A stretch of DNA of 64,000 nt from CATQHL01 sp965204655 (GTDB lineage Bacteria; Actinomycetota; Acidimicrobiia; Acidimicrobiales; CATQHL01): the NCBI GenBank assembly GCA_965204655.1, contig OZ241998.1, positions 310,001 to 374,000 of the forward strand, read 5' to 3'. A program made the position numbers and the translations under genes. The notes beneath the pieces are model-generated. The model saw only the letters and a program-made list of their open reading frames with translations. It was not told the DNA's origin and searched no databases. Shown one piece after another: positions 8,884 through 18,237 of this stretch (positions within the stretch are counted from its first letter, which is position 1; every line of letters starts with the position of its first letter).

Positions 8884-10431
8884 TCACAACCCCCACGCCG
8901 AGGCGATCTTCTCCCATGCTGGGCGGGCTAGGCGGTTGCTGCCCGCTATGGTCATGTGGACTCCGTCCTTGTTGCGAAGGCGTACGCCGTCCAATGACTG
9001 GGCGTATTCCCCTTCGGAGTCGCTGAAGATAGTCCAAGTGTCTACGAAAGTAACTGAAGGGTGCAGTAGAGACTGAGCCTCATATACGGCGTTGAGGCGT
9101 GCCAACCCGTCCGCAAGCGTGGATTCCCGTACGATCGGCTGCCCCACCCAGATAACTTGAATCCCAGGCTGAGATACAAGCCTCATTGCCTGCGCAACTC
9201 GCTGGCAGTACAGGTCTGTCCATTCTTGTTTGAAGCGGCTCAGACCTCTGCCTTGGTACATGACATTCTGGAAGTCGTTGGCTCCGAACATTAACACGAT
9301 GACGTCGGGGCGGTTCTCCGTCAACTCGTTTGCTAGGCGCGCCGGCCAGTCGTAGAAATCCGGACGGGAGAGACCCGTGGACGCTTTGGTGGCTACCTCG
9401 ATTTTCGTTAGCTCTCGAGGGGCTAGACGCTGAAGTCCGTCGGCTAGGTTTCGGCCGATCGAATCGCCTCCTATGAAGATACGCAGAGGTTCCTCGGGGG
9501 TAGGGGATCGGGGCGCTACGAATTCCTCAGGGAGGTTTTCGGCTTGTGTGTTCGGGCAGACCGGCGGACCCGAAGGGGGCGGGGGAGGCGGTTTGAGAGT
9601 AGTAGGAGGAACTTCTGTGGTTGTGGTGGTGGTCGGTTCGTTGCCGTTCCCACCCCCCTCTGGCGGAGTCGCTTGGGTGCTGGGGGAAGTGGGCAGAGTT
9701 GAAGTCGTCCCGACGGGGTGCGTGGGGGACGCAGGGCCGCTAGTTGTCGTGAAGTCGGTCGTATCAGTGGATCCGTCCTTCTCGCCCAGCCCGCTCGTAG
9801 GAGTCGGATTGGCGGATACGCCTGTCAGGCCCCCTTCGGGGTCTTCGATGCGGTCGCCGCCTTTAGCAGGGTCGGTCGCACCGCCTTCCCTCGATCCCGC
9901 GCCGTCCTCGCTACCTGTGCCGCCTCCGCCGTTCTCCTGTCCTTCACCGCCTTCCGAGGGTGGTTGTGTGCTGGAAGGATCCCGGGGATTTTCGGGAGGG
10001 CTCTGGGGGCTGGAGGGGTCGGCAGTCGCCAACTCCAGCAACCTCTGAGCCTCTTCGCTGCTCGTTCCGCTCCTGTCCCTGTCAAGCGCCGCCGAAAGTC
10101 CGTCGGCGGGACGATTCAAGGAGAAGAAGTTGGCCACCCTGTCTACAGCGTTGGCCGTCCCCAGCGCCGCGTCACGCGTCCCGCCGATTCCCTGACGCTC
10201 CGCCAGATTCACAAGACATCCTGAACTGAAGAGTGCGCCCAGTCCCAGCCCCAGCAGAACCCCCAAGAACATTTGGCGGACGCTGAAGAGACGCCGTTGC
10301 GGCGCCTCCTTCTCCGTCTCGGCGGAATTCCCGGTCGCCAACGTCCAAAGGCTTGGGCGCTGGCGCCGTTGCTGCCCGCGCCGCCGAGAGCGGCGACGCG
10401 GGAATGGGTTTGAGAATTTGATCTTTTTCAC
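8884..10431 (-). CDS. SGNH/GDSL-family hydrolase, membrane-anchored (DUF459-like)
   Basis: A 515-residue protein with a very basic N-terminus, one transmembrane helix near residues 50-75 (MFLGVLLGLGLGALF), a long Ser/Thr/Pro/Gly-rich extracellular linker, and a C-terminal SGNH domain. Catalytic blocks are visible: I-G-G-D-S-I-G (block I Ser), F-G-A-N-D-F (block III Asn) and K-D-G-V-H-M-T (block V Asp/His). The start is a GTG one base after the stop of the MBOAT gene, so the two are coupled. Such pairs add or remove acyl groups on cell-surface glycans; the exact substrate is unknown. Confidence 0.87.
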   Translation of the reverse strand: MKKIKFSNPFPRRRSRRRGQQRRQRPSLWTLATGNSAETEKEAPQRRLFSVRQMFLGVLLGLGLGALFSSGCLVNLAERQGIGGTRDAALGTANAVDRVANFFSLNRPADGLSAALDRDRSGTSSEEAQRLLELATADPSSPQSPPENPRDPSSTQPPSEGGEGQENGGGGTGSEDGAGSREGGATDPAKGGDRIEDPEGGLTGVSANPTPTSGLGEKDGSTDTTDFTTTSGPASPTHPVGTTSTLPTSPSTQATPPEGGGNGNEPTTTTTTEVPPTTLKPPPPPPSGPPVCPNTQAENLPEEFVAPRSPTPEEPLRIFIGGDSIGRNLADGLQRLAPRELTKIEVATKASTGLSRPDFYDWPARLANELTENRPDVIVLMFGANDFQNVMYQGRGLSRFKQEWTDLYCQRVAQAMRLVSQPGIQVIWVGQPIVRESTLADGLARLNAVYEAQSLLHPSVTFVDTWTIFSDSEGEYAQSLDGVRLRNKDGVHMTIAGSNRLARPAWEKIASAWGL

Positions 10432-10432
10432 A

Positions 10433-11818
10433 TCAGAACTGGAAGTAGATGAACGGGGCTATCCCTTCAGGGCCGAACTTTTCGAGAATCAAGAACCAGA
10501 TCGCCATCCCAAAGCCGATCACCGCAGCAGGCAGGTAGGAGACGGCCGCCACGGCTCTGTCGGTCAGTTTCTGAGACACGAAGTGAGTTGCCAGCATTCC
10601 GAATGTCGCTACAAAGAATACCCAAGTTAATTCCCCCGAACCGGATAATCCGCCAGTGAACAGACGGGAGAGCACGTCCCCGGCCGCCTCCAACGTGTCG
10701 GCTCGGAAGAACACCCAGGTCAGACAGACCATGTGGAAGGTGATCAGCCATCCCCAGACCCCCTTGAGCCTGAAGCCCGCTCGTCGTTCCGCCAGCAGCC
10801 AGACGCCGTGCATGCCCCCCCAAATCACGAAGTTCCAACTTGCGCCGTGCCAGAGGCCGCCCAAGAGCATCGTCAACAGAAGGTTGCGGTCTCGCTTGAA
10901 CCGGCTGCCCCAACTGCCACCCAACGGGATGTACAGGTAGTCCCGCAGCCATCGCGACAAGGAGATGTGCCAGCGCCGCCAGAAGTCCCGAAGCGTGGTT
11001 GCCTTATAAGGCTGGTTGAAGTTGAGCGGAAGTTGGATGCCGAGCAGGAGCGCCACGCCGATGGCGATGTCTGTGTACCCGCTGAAGTCGGTGTATATCT
11101 GGATTGCGTAGCCGTATATCCCCATGAGGACTTCTAGGGATGAGAAACGGTTCGGGAAGGCGAACACGCCGTCCACCAGAGCCTCCGCGAGGTAGGTGGA
11201 TATCACCATTTTCTTGAAAAGCCCGGCAGCGATCAGTGAGCATCCCTTGGCAAAATCCACTCTTGCGTCTCTAGGTTGATTGAGTTGCGGAATGAGTTCC
11301 GTGGCACGGACGATAGGCCCCGCTACGAGTTGCGGGAAGAACGCCAGGTAGACTGCGAAGTCCAGGCTGTTAGCCGGCTCGGTATCGCCCCGGTAGACGT
11401 CTATTACGTAGCTGATGGCCTGGAAGGTGAAGAAAGATATGCCGACGGGCAGGATGATGTTCAGCAGGGTGAATCCGCTCTCCACTCCGAGGCTTCTCAG
11501 CAGTGACTGAGCGCTTTCCACGAAAAAACCGGCGTACTTGAAAAACCCCAGCGTCGCTAGATTCAAGGCGAGGGCGGTGTAGAGTACCGCCTTTTTCCAC
11601 CTGTACTGCCTGAGCCTCCAGATCGCAGCGGCTGCTGCCTGGTTGACAATCGTGGATCCCGCTATCAGCCCGAGGAAGCGAGCGTCCCAGTTGGCGTAGA
11701 AGTAGTAACTCGCGCCCAGCATGAAGATCTTCCACCAGACGCTCTTGTGTGGGATGATCCATCCCACAGTCAGCACTACGACAAAGAAGGCCGCGAAAGT
11801 GAAGGTGGGGAAAAGCAA
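10433..11818 (-). CDS. MBOAT-family O-acyltransferase (AlgI-like)
   Basis: A 461-residue polytopic membrane protein. It has the MBOAT hallmarks F-F-P-Q-L-V-A-G-P-I-V-R, the D-F-W-R-R-W-H-I-S-L-S-R-W-L-R-D-Y segment and the conserved histidine in L-L-G-G-L-W-H-G-A-S-W-N-F. AlgI and PatA relatives transfer acetyl groups across the membrane to polysaccharide, together with an SGNH-type partner. Here that partner is the next gene. The likely role is O-acylation of an exopolysaccharide or wall polymer. Confidence 0.92.
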   Translation of the reverse strand: MLFPTFTFAAFFVVVLTVGWIIPHKSVWWKIFMLGASYYFYANWDARFLGLIAGSTIVNQAAAAAIWRLRQYRWKKAVLYTALALNLATLGFFKYAGFFVESAQSLLRSLGVESGFTLLNIILPVGISFFTFQAISYVIDVYRGDTEPANSLDFAVYLAFFPQLVAGPIVRATELIPQLNQPRDARVDFAKGCSLIAAGLFKKMVISTYLAEALVDGVFAFPNRFSSLEVLMGIYGYAIQIYTDFSGYTDIAIGVALLLGIQLPLNFNQPYKATTLRDFWRRWHISLSRWLRDYLYIPLGGSWGSRFKRDRNLLLTMLLGGLWHGASWNFVIWGGMHGVWLLAERRAGFRLKGVWGWLITFHMVCLTWVFFRADTLEAAGDVLSRLFTGGLSGSGELTWVFFVATFGMLATHFVSQKLTDRAVAAVSYLPAAVIGFGMAIWFLILEKFGPEGIAPFIYFQF

Positions 11819-12254
11819 GCCGACTACCGAGTTTTCTGAAGGGTTCGGCTAGTTGCCTTGTTCTGTTGACAGCATTCTTTCAGTAGGTTACCCCTGCCCC
11901 TGCAGCGCCTTGAGAATTGGAATTTTGAAGACTTCACTGCGTGCTCGAACGTGCTCGCAAAGAGTTCCCTGCAGCATCTTGGGAATTGAAATTTTGAAGA
12001 GGAGGGGGAGGGACTTATTCACAGGTTCCAGCGACGACACCTCGTCCGCTAATTCATTCGCTAACACCCTGCGGAACGTGCGAACAGAGAACTGCAGCGC
12101 AGACTAGAGTAGATAGCAGGTCTATCTAGGACAAGAGACAGGCTCATGAAAGTAGAGTAGAGTCGAAATAGGCTAGCAGTAGACTAAGTAAGTGATCCAG
12201 GAACGAGGGTAAAGTAAGGCGGTAAAGTAAGTCTCCGAGTGAGAGGATCTTTCA
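11819..12254. other. Intergenic region with imperfect direct repeats, before the phase-variable gene
   Basis: About 440 bases without a convincing gene, between divergent units. Two imperfect 34-nt direct repeats, each beginning CCCTGCAGC and ending ATTTTGAAGA, lie at 11898-11931 and 11967-12000. A short tandem GGTAAAGTAAG occurs twice near 12210-12232. A TTGACA at about 11868 could be a -35 box, but no clear -10 follows at the right distance. An 84-codon open frame at 11853-12107 crosses the repeats and looks spurious. The promoters of both flanking genes must be here. Confidence 0.55.
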
Positions 12255-15200
12255 ATGAAAAAGTTTGACGAGGCCACAGAACTTGGCGCTAGGCTGGAGC
12301 TTGAGCGCGGTTGGCATGATCGCCTGAGTTGGGTTGAGCCTGGCCCTCGGGAACCTGTATGTGGCTTGGGCGTGCCACAGAAAGATGAACCGCGGGAAGG
12401 CGAAAGCGAAATGAGGGGGGGGGGGGGGGAAGTGGCTGCCTCTCTGAGGCTACTGGTCGTTTAGGGAGCCGTGAGGGCGCCGGCGGCGTTCCTGGTGCGG
12501 GCGCTCGTGCCGGTTTTTCCAGTGGCGGTAGTTTTGTTCGCTGGAGGTTCTTTCTTTCTCTCTTGGTGGTCGTATTGTTGGCTGTTGCGTTTGCGGTGGT
12601 GGACGGTTTGAGCGGTCCTGTTGATTCGGCGGCTGCTTTGAACGGGAAGAGACCAGGTTTTCTGGGCTCGCCTTTCGGGGGCGGCGGTTTGTGGGGGTCT
12701 TCGTCTTCTGGGGGTTCTCCTGCGTCGTCTAGCGCTTCGTGTCCGTCTGGCTATTCGTTCACGTCTGATAATTTGGCGTGCGAAAAGGTGGAGTCCCGCT
12801 CGGCGTCTTTGAGTTGCCCGTCTGGTTCTTCCCAGTTCAGTTTAGGGATCGGGGCGGCTTGGGGGTGCAAGAGAGACTTAGGGGCGGCGTCTACGTCGTA
12901 TTCCTGCTCCCAAGGAGTGTTGGCGTGGAGGACGGTCGGTGCCGGTTTCGCCCGGACGTGCAAGATAACTTCAACCAGCACAGAATCTAAAGCGGCGTCT
13001 GCTTCCTGCAGCCCGAGGGGGTCGCCTACGTCTTGTCGTTACACCAACCAGGTGCTGACTCGCCAGTCGCAGGGAGCGTCTGCTAGTTGCAGTCCTAGTG
13101 GGGCGCCTACGTCTTGTCGTTACACCGCTCAGGTGTCGTCGCGCCAGTCGCAAGGGGCTTCCGCTTCCTGTAGTCCGAGGGGTGCGCCGTCGTCTTGTCG
13201 TTATGTTTTGTCGAGCACGTTCCGTCAGTCGCAGTCGGCGTCTCGTTATTGCAGTCCGAGGGGGACGCCGGCTTCTTGCAGATATTCGGTGAGGCAGTCT
13301 TCTTCGGCGAGTTACCGTTATCTTCCTGGTATTGGCGGTTATTATTATTGTTCGTCCGGTTGGACTCTCTCCGGGAGTACTTGTTACCGGTATGTAAACC
13401 GCTACGGCACGCTATACTATTCGTGCCCGTCCGGCTGGTCGCGCTCTGGGAGCACGTGTTCCCGCTACGTAACGTCAAGAACAGTCCGCTACGGCACGCT
13501 AAACTATTCCTGCCCGTCAGGTTGGACTCGTTCTGGGAGCACGTGTTACCGGTATGTGAGGAGCAGCGTGACGCGCTACGGGACGTTGAGCTATTCGTGT
13601 CCGTCCGGCTGGTCTCGTTCTGGGGGCACGTGTTATCGTTTCGTGAGCACCACTCTGACGCATTACGGGACGTTGAGTTATTCGTGCCCGTCTGGTTGGT
13701 CTCGTTCTGGTAGCACGTGCACTCGGACGACGACAAGCGTCCGCTACGTGTCGCCCACGTCTTCTCGGTCGTGCTCCACAGGCACTCTGGTATCGGGGCG
13801 TTGCTGGTCGTATCCAGCGAAAGTGAAGTCCTGCCCTAGCGGCTGGACCCTTTCCGGAAATTCGTGCACGCGCACGCTCACCGCTGCTCCCACTTACACG
13901 TACTCTTGCCCGCAGGGGAAAACCCTCAGAGGCTCCCGCTGCTACACCCCCACCACGACCGCGACGACCACAACCACTGCCGCGACGACCACCACCACTA
14001 CCACGGCTGCGACGACAACGACTACCACGACGGCTGCGACCACGACATCGACGTCGGGTGGTTCTGGTGTTTCCCCGCAGGTGAGGACTACGACTACGAC
14101 GGCGGCGCTAGTTGCTTGTGTCGCGGGGCAGTTTCCTGCTGTGGGTGCGAGGGCGTGCGCGACTTCCCCGGGGCCTCCGCAGCGGGTGGCTGCGTTCCCT
14201 GCTTCGGGGAGTTTGAAGGTATATTGGCAAGGGACGCCTGCGGGCGGGCAGCGGAGGCACGCTGGCGGCGGTGCGTCTGACTTGGTTTTAGCTCATTACA
14301 CGGTGGCGTGGCGGGAGGAAGGCGCCGCGACTTGGACTACTGTTTCGCCGAATGTGCCTGCTACAACTACGACGACTACGACAACGGCTGCTGGAGGGGC
14401 AACTACGACGACGATTGGTCCCACGGGGGGTTTTTATACTCAGGTGATCACTGGTCTTAAGGATAAGACGGTTTATGAGGTGAGGGTTTCGGCTGTGAAT
14501 AACGCTTCTTATAGTGCTCATAGCGCCCCGGTGAAGGCCAAGCCGCAGACGCGAGGAGATGGGGGTTGGCAGCCTTACGGCCTGCCGAACTCAGAGACGG
14601 CTCATTTGAACGCGAAGACTCAGCGGGGTGAGGCGTTGAGCATTTGCACCACCGTCAGAGACTTCGTAGCTCCAATCACTGCTGCTGTGAACCATTGGAA
14701 TTCGACTTTGAATCCATCGGGGAGCGCGTTCCAGGACGTCTTCACGTTCAGCGGGCGGGTTTCAAGTTTGTCCGACTGCCGCGAACTAGCACACGGAAGA
14801 AAAGAGGCGAAGATTGATCCCAACAATAGTTTTGATATTGTTATTTCCGATTACCGTTGCGCTGCGGGCAGCACCGATTCTCGTGGTAGGGCGTGCCCGG
14901 CGAACGCTCAGGTGTGTACGTCTGTTGGCTGCGCGACAGCTAGGCCGATCACGAGGTGCACCGCCGCGAACAGGGACACTAACCTAGCGTGCGCCGGGTC
15001 GACTACGAGGTGTCCGGCTCTTTTGGCGGGCTGCGTGTGGCCGAACTTCGAGCATTGGACGGACTGGTCGCAGCTTTGGGCGCCGAGACCGGTTGACGGT
15101 TCAGCCATACAGATTGTGATCGTTCAGGAACGCTTGTTCGAGCACGAATTAGGACACTTGCTCGGGTTAGACGACTACGGTTACGAGTGCGCGTGGCATA

Positions 15201-16075
15201 AGGAGGTACCTGAAGCCGGGGAGGGTCAGCAACCCCGCAAGAGAGAGTATAAAGTGCCGTCGTTGTACTCGTATAAGGACGGCCCTCGGTCGTGGCAGGT
15301 GCTCGTTGATGATCCTTCTAAATACAAGTCGGATTATTTCAACTGCCGTTCCACTACCGTTACTGATAGAGATAAGAGAGATCTTTCCGCCATTTATTAC
15401 CAGAGAGCATTTGAAGGAAACCGGTACTCAATGTTCCAGGCTAAAATTGCGAATCAGATAAAGCAGTTCTGGCAGTTCCAGATTGCTGTTCCCCCTAGCG
15501 ACCCTAGTCCTTCAACGCTTCTCCCGCGTGCCCCTCATGTCTGCGACGCGGAGTGGGGGAAGGAGAACGAGGGGTGGGCTCACGTTTATAACGCTTATGC
15601 GTGGGTGATCATGCACCGCGCTAAAGGGAGCACTGGCCCCTGGAAAGCGCTGCGGAAAGACACAGCCGGCACGACACGCCTCGACGACGGAAAACTCGTG
15701 TCTTTCAAACCCTCCGACTTACTTAAGCCTAAGGGCCGTGACCTAAGCCAACCGCCGAGGGAGGTGTTGGAGTTGATCAATCCTATGGAAAATTCGCTGG
15801 ATGGCGCTGGGACGGGAGTTTCTACCACTCCTGCTAATCGCCCTAATGATTGTGTTCATATGGCGGTGAATGTGGATCTCACTGAGGCGGCTTATGCGAA
15901 TATTCGCAGTCACGAGTTTGTAGTGGTGGGGTTGACTCGAGGGGATCCTTTGGTGAGTGAAAGTAATTTGGATGGAACGTCTAGGTCGAACATTCTCTTG
16001 GATCTTGGTGACGGGGCTAAGTATTGGACGTTGGGAGAGCCTTCCGCGGTGATGACATACCCCGGGTCTTCCTAG
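12255..16075 (+). CDS. Phase-variable Cys-rich surface protein with metzincin-like protease motif (currently frameshifted OFF)
   Basis: ATG 12255 with GAGAGGA upstream opens a frame that enters a G15 tract (12415-12429) and stops at 12462-12464. The long frame that ends at 16075 is open backwards without a stop to the same tract. Gain of one G or loss of two would fuse them into about 1273 residues. The join supplies the rest of the cytoplasmic part and a transmembrane helix (near residues 97-117, RWRFFLSLLVVVLL), which the downstream TTG start at 12563 would cut short. Outside follow several Cys-rich repeats of the form SCPSGW-x-x-SGSTC-x-R-Y, Thr-rich linkers, a fibronectin-III-like unit (YTVAWREEG, VYEVRVSAVN) and HELGHLLGLDD, a metzincin-type zinc motif HExxHxxGxxD at about residue 964. 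An exported or membrane-anchored protease or adhesin switched by slippage is the best reading; the substrate is unknown. Confidence 0.8.
12415..12429 (+). repeat. G15 phase-variation tract in the metzincin-like gene
   Basis: Fifteen G residues after ATGA, coding RGGGG in the short frame. In the present state the frame runs into a stop 33 bases later. Lengths of 16 or 13 would connect ATG 12255 to the long downstream frame; 14 would use the third frame. Confidence 0.9.
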
Positions 16076-16087
16076 GGGTTGGTTGCA

Positions 16088-18229
16088 GTGACTATTAGAA
16101 GCCTGCGGCGTTCGGGAGCATGCCTGGCTGTTACTTTGGTAGTATCGGCTTGCACGGGCGGGGCGCCTCAGGTTGGGTCTCCCGGGTCGCCTCCGGTTGA
16201 ACTCCCTCGGGGGTCTGCTGTTTCGCCGACTTCGACTGCCACTGCTGGGAGTAATGGTGCACCGGGGACTGTTTCTTCGTCCACGGTTGTTTCCCCGCCG
16301 GTTGATCCGGTGAGTGAAGCAGTTGGGTCTAGAGGTGATCTTGGTGGGGTGTTTGTGGATGTAAGTGCTGGTTTAGGTTATTCGTGTGGTTTACGTGATG
16401 GTGGGGGAGTGGAGTGTTGGGAGTGGGTAAGGGATTGGGGCAGGTCTTCTTTGTGGACTGATTGGTGGGAGGGACTGTACGATGGGTGGGGAGATCCTGT
16501 TGATGCTGTCGCTCCTGGGGGTGCGTTCGTTTCGGTGAGCGCGGGTTTCAGTAATGCTTGCGGGCTGCGCCCTTCCGGTGTGTTGGTGTGTTGGGGTCGT
16601 AATCGTGATGTTGTGGTTTCCCCGCCTGAGGGTGTGTTCACTGAGGTGTCTGTGGGATTTGAGCATGCGTGCGGCGTGCGGGTAGATGAGAAGGTGGTGT
16701 GTTGGGGTTCCACTGGGTGGCGTCAGCCTGTTGATTCTCCTCCGGATGGCGTGTTCGTTGATTTCGCGTTGGCTAAGGGTTTCGGGTGCGGTGTGAGAGT
16801 GGAGGGCTCGGTGGAATGCTGGGGGGAAGGTTACACTGCCCCTAGGGCGCGTGTTGTAGGCGTGTTGTCGCCGCCGGATGGGGTATTCCAGAGCGTTCAT
16901 GCCTGGGAGGGAGGGTTCGATATTTGCGGGTTGCGGACCGACGGGGAGGTGAAATGTTGGGGGAATTTCATTGAGGAAAATAACTACTCGTATCTTTCCC
17001 CTCCGGAAGGGGAGTTCGCCTCGGTCTTCTTCGCGGGTGGAGTTCCTTGCGGTTTGCGTCCTAGCGGGGAGGGGGAGTGCTGGTCTGTTGACGGTAACAT
17101 TTGGGCGTTCCCTGAGCCTGGGGATTATCCTGATGTGGTGTACGGGGAGGGAGATGCCTGCGGTTATTTTTACGGGTCGCAGTATTGTTGGGAGTCGGGG
17201 GCCGGTTCGCCTGAGGAGGTCACCGGGATCGTTCAAGGGTTCAACTATGCTTGCGGGTTGCGCCCGGGCGGGGAAGCAGTTTGTGATTACTTTGATGATT
17301 ACTTCGTTACCTATGGTGGTGAACGCTACCTTCGCCGTTTCCCTCAGGGTGAATCCCCGGTAGAGCCTCCCGGGGGGCCGTTCACCTCCTTGACAGCCAG
17401 AGGGACTTTTGTTTGCGGTCTGCGCCCGGGCGGGGAAGCAGAGTGCTGGGGGACGGACTTTCTTGGGCAGTCCTCCCCTCCAGAGGGCAGGTTCACCCAG
17501 ATAAAAGCAGGGGCAACATTCTCTTGCGGGTTGCGGCCCTCAGGAGAACTGGAATGTTGGGGTTACGGAGGCAAGCAAAGCAAAATAGTTCCCCCCAGAG
17601 GAGCGCTCACGAACATTCACGCAGGTTGGGGGGGTCTTGAGATAATACCAACCTCTGAGAGGGACGAGAGCATTTGGGGGGACTGGGGATATTCCTGCGG
17701 TCTGCGCCCCGATCAGTCTGTTGAGTGTTGGGGTGACACCTGGGAGGGAGGAGACTTAGGGATGGGAGGACAGGGGATCGGCATCGTAGATACGGCTATC
17801 AGGGTTCATCACCCCGAGGGGGATTTCACCGAGGTGGGGGTAGGGAAGCGGGAAGCCTGCGGGTTGCGCCCCACAGGAGTGGTGGAGTGCTGGGGCCCCG
17901 ACTGGGGGGACCGCGAGGACTGGAACTCCGCCCACTACGTCAACTGGAGCCCCCCTCACGATATCCGCGACGGCGGTGGCGAAGGCTACGCGGCCCTCAG
18001 CGTGGGAGGCGAATACTCTTGCGCCTTGCTTCAAAACAGCGGGGCTGTGGACTGCTGGAGTACCGACCGAAGCGAAACCTACCAGTTAGCCGGCCCCTAC
18101 ACAGCCATAAGCGCAGGTTACTGGCACCAATGCGGAGTCCTCGCAACAGGAGACATTCACTGCTGGACAGGCAATAACCCCAACGACGACTGGGAAGAGA
18201 TCACCTTCCCCGCCGAAGAAGCAACCTAA
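16088..18229 (+). CDS. RCC1-like beta-propeller lipoprotein, copy 1
   Basis: About 713 residues. A signal peptide ends in a lipobox (VTLVVSAC) and a Ser/Thr/Pro linker follows. I count 14 units of the form S-A-G-x-x-x-x-C-G-L-R-x-x-G-x-V-x-C-W-G, each with two Cys about 11 residues apart that probably form a disulfide. Fourteen blades would suit two seven-bladed RCC1/BLIP-II-like propellers (inference). The start GTG aligns with the starts of the two following copies; an in-frame TTG lies nine bases upstream. The protein is predicted to be lipid-anchored on the cell surface and to act in binding. It is 12 bases after the metzincin-like gene and likely in the same transcript. Confidence 0.85.
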   Translation: MTIRSLRRSGACLAVTLVVSACTGGAPQVGSPGSPPVELPRGSAVSPTSTATAGSNGAPGTVSSSTVVSPPVDPVSEAVGSRGDLGGVFVDVSAGLGYSCGLRDGGGVECWEWVRDWGRSSLWTDWWEGLYDGWGDPVDAVAPGGAFVSVSAGFSNACGLRPSGVLVCWGRNRDVVVSPPEGVFTEVSVGFEHACGVRVDEKVVCWGSTGWRQPVDSPPDGVFVDFALAKGFGCGVRVEGSVECWGEGYTAPRARVVGVLSPPDGVFQSVHAWEGGFDICGLRTDGEVKCWGNFIEENNYSYLSPPEGEFASVFFAGGVPCGLRPSGEGECWSVDGNIWAFPEPGDYPDVVYGEGDACGYFYGSQYCWESGAGSPEEVTGIVQGFNYACGLRPGGEAVCDYFDDYFVTYGGERYLRRFPQGESPVEPPGGPFTSLTARGTFVCGLRPGGEAECWGTDFLGQSSPPEGRFTQIKAGATFSCGLRPSGELECWGYGGKQSKIVPPRGALTNIHAGWGGLEIIPTSERDESIWGDWGYSCGLRPDQSVECWGDTWEGGDLGMGGQGIGIVDTAIRVHHPEGDFTEVGVGKREACGLRPTGVVECWGPDWGDREDWNSAHYVNWSPPHDIRDGGGEGYAALSVGGEYSCALLQNSGAVDCWSTDRSETYQLAGPYTAISAGYWHQCGVLATGDIHCWTGNNPNDDWEEITFPAEEAT

Positions 18230-18237
18230 CAGTTGTG

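Noticed and set aside
11853..12107. Open frame of 84 codons in the gap before the metzincin-like gene
   Set aside because: It crosses two imperfect direct repeats, has no ribosome site or recognisable domain, and its composition is that of the intergenic DNA.
13107..13736. Ser/Thr/Asn-rich minus-strand frame over the Cys-rich repeats
   Set aside because: It mirrors the repeat units of the plus-strand gene and has no features of its own.
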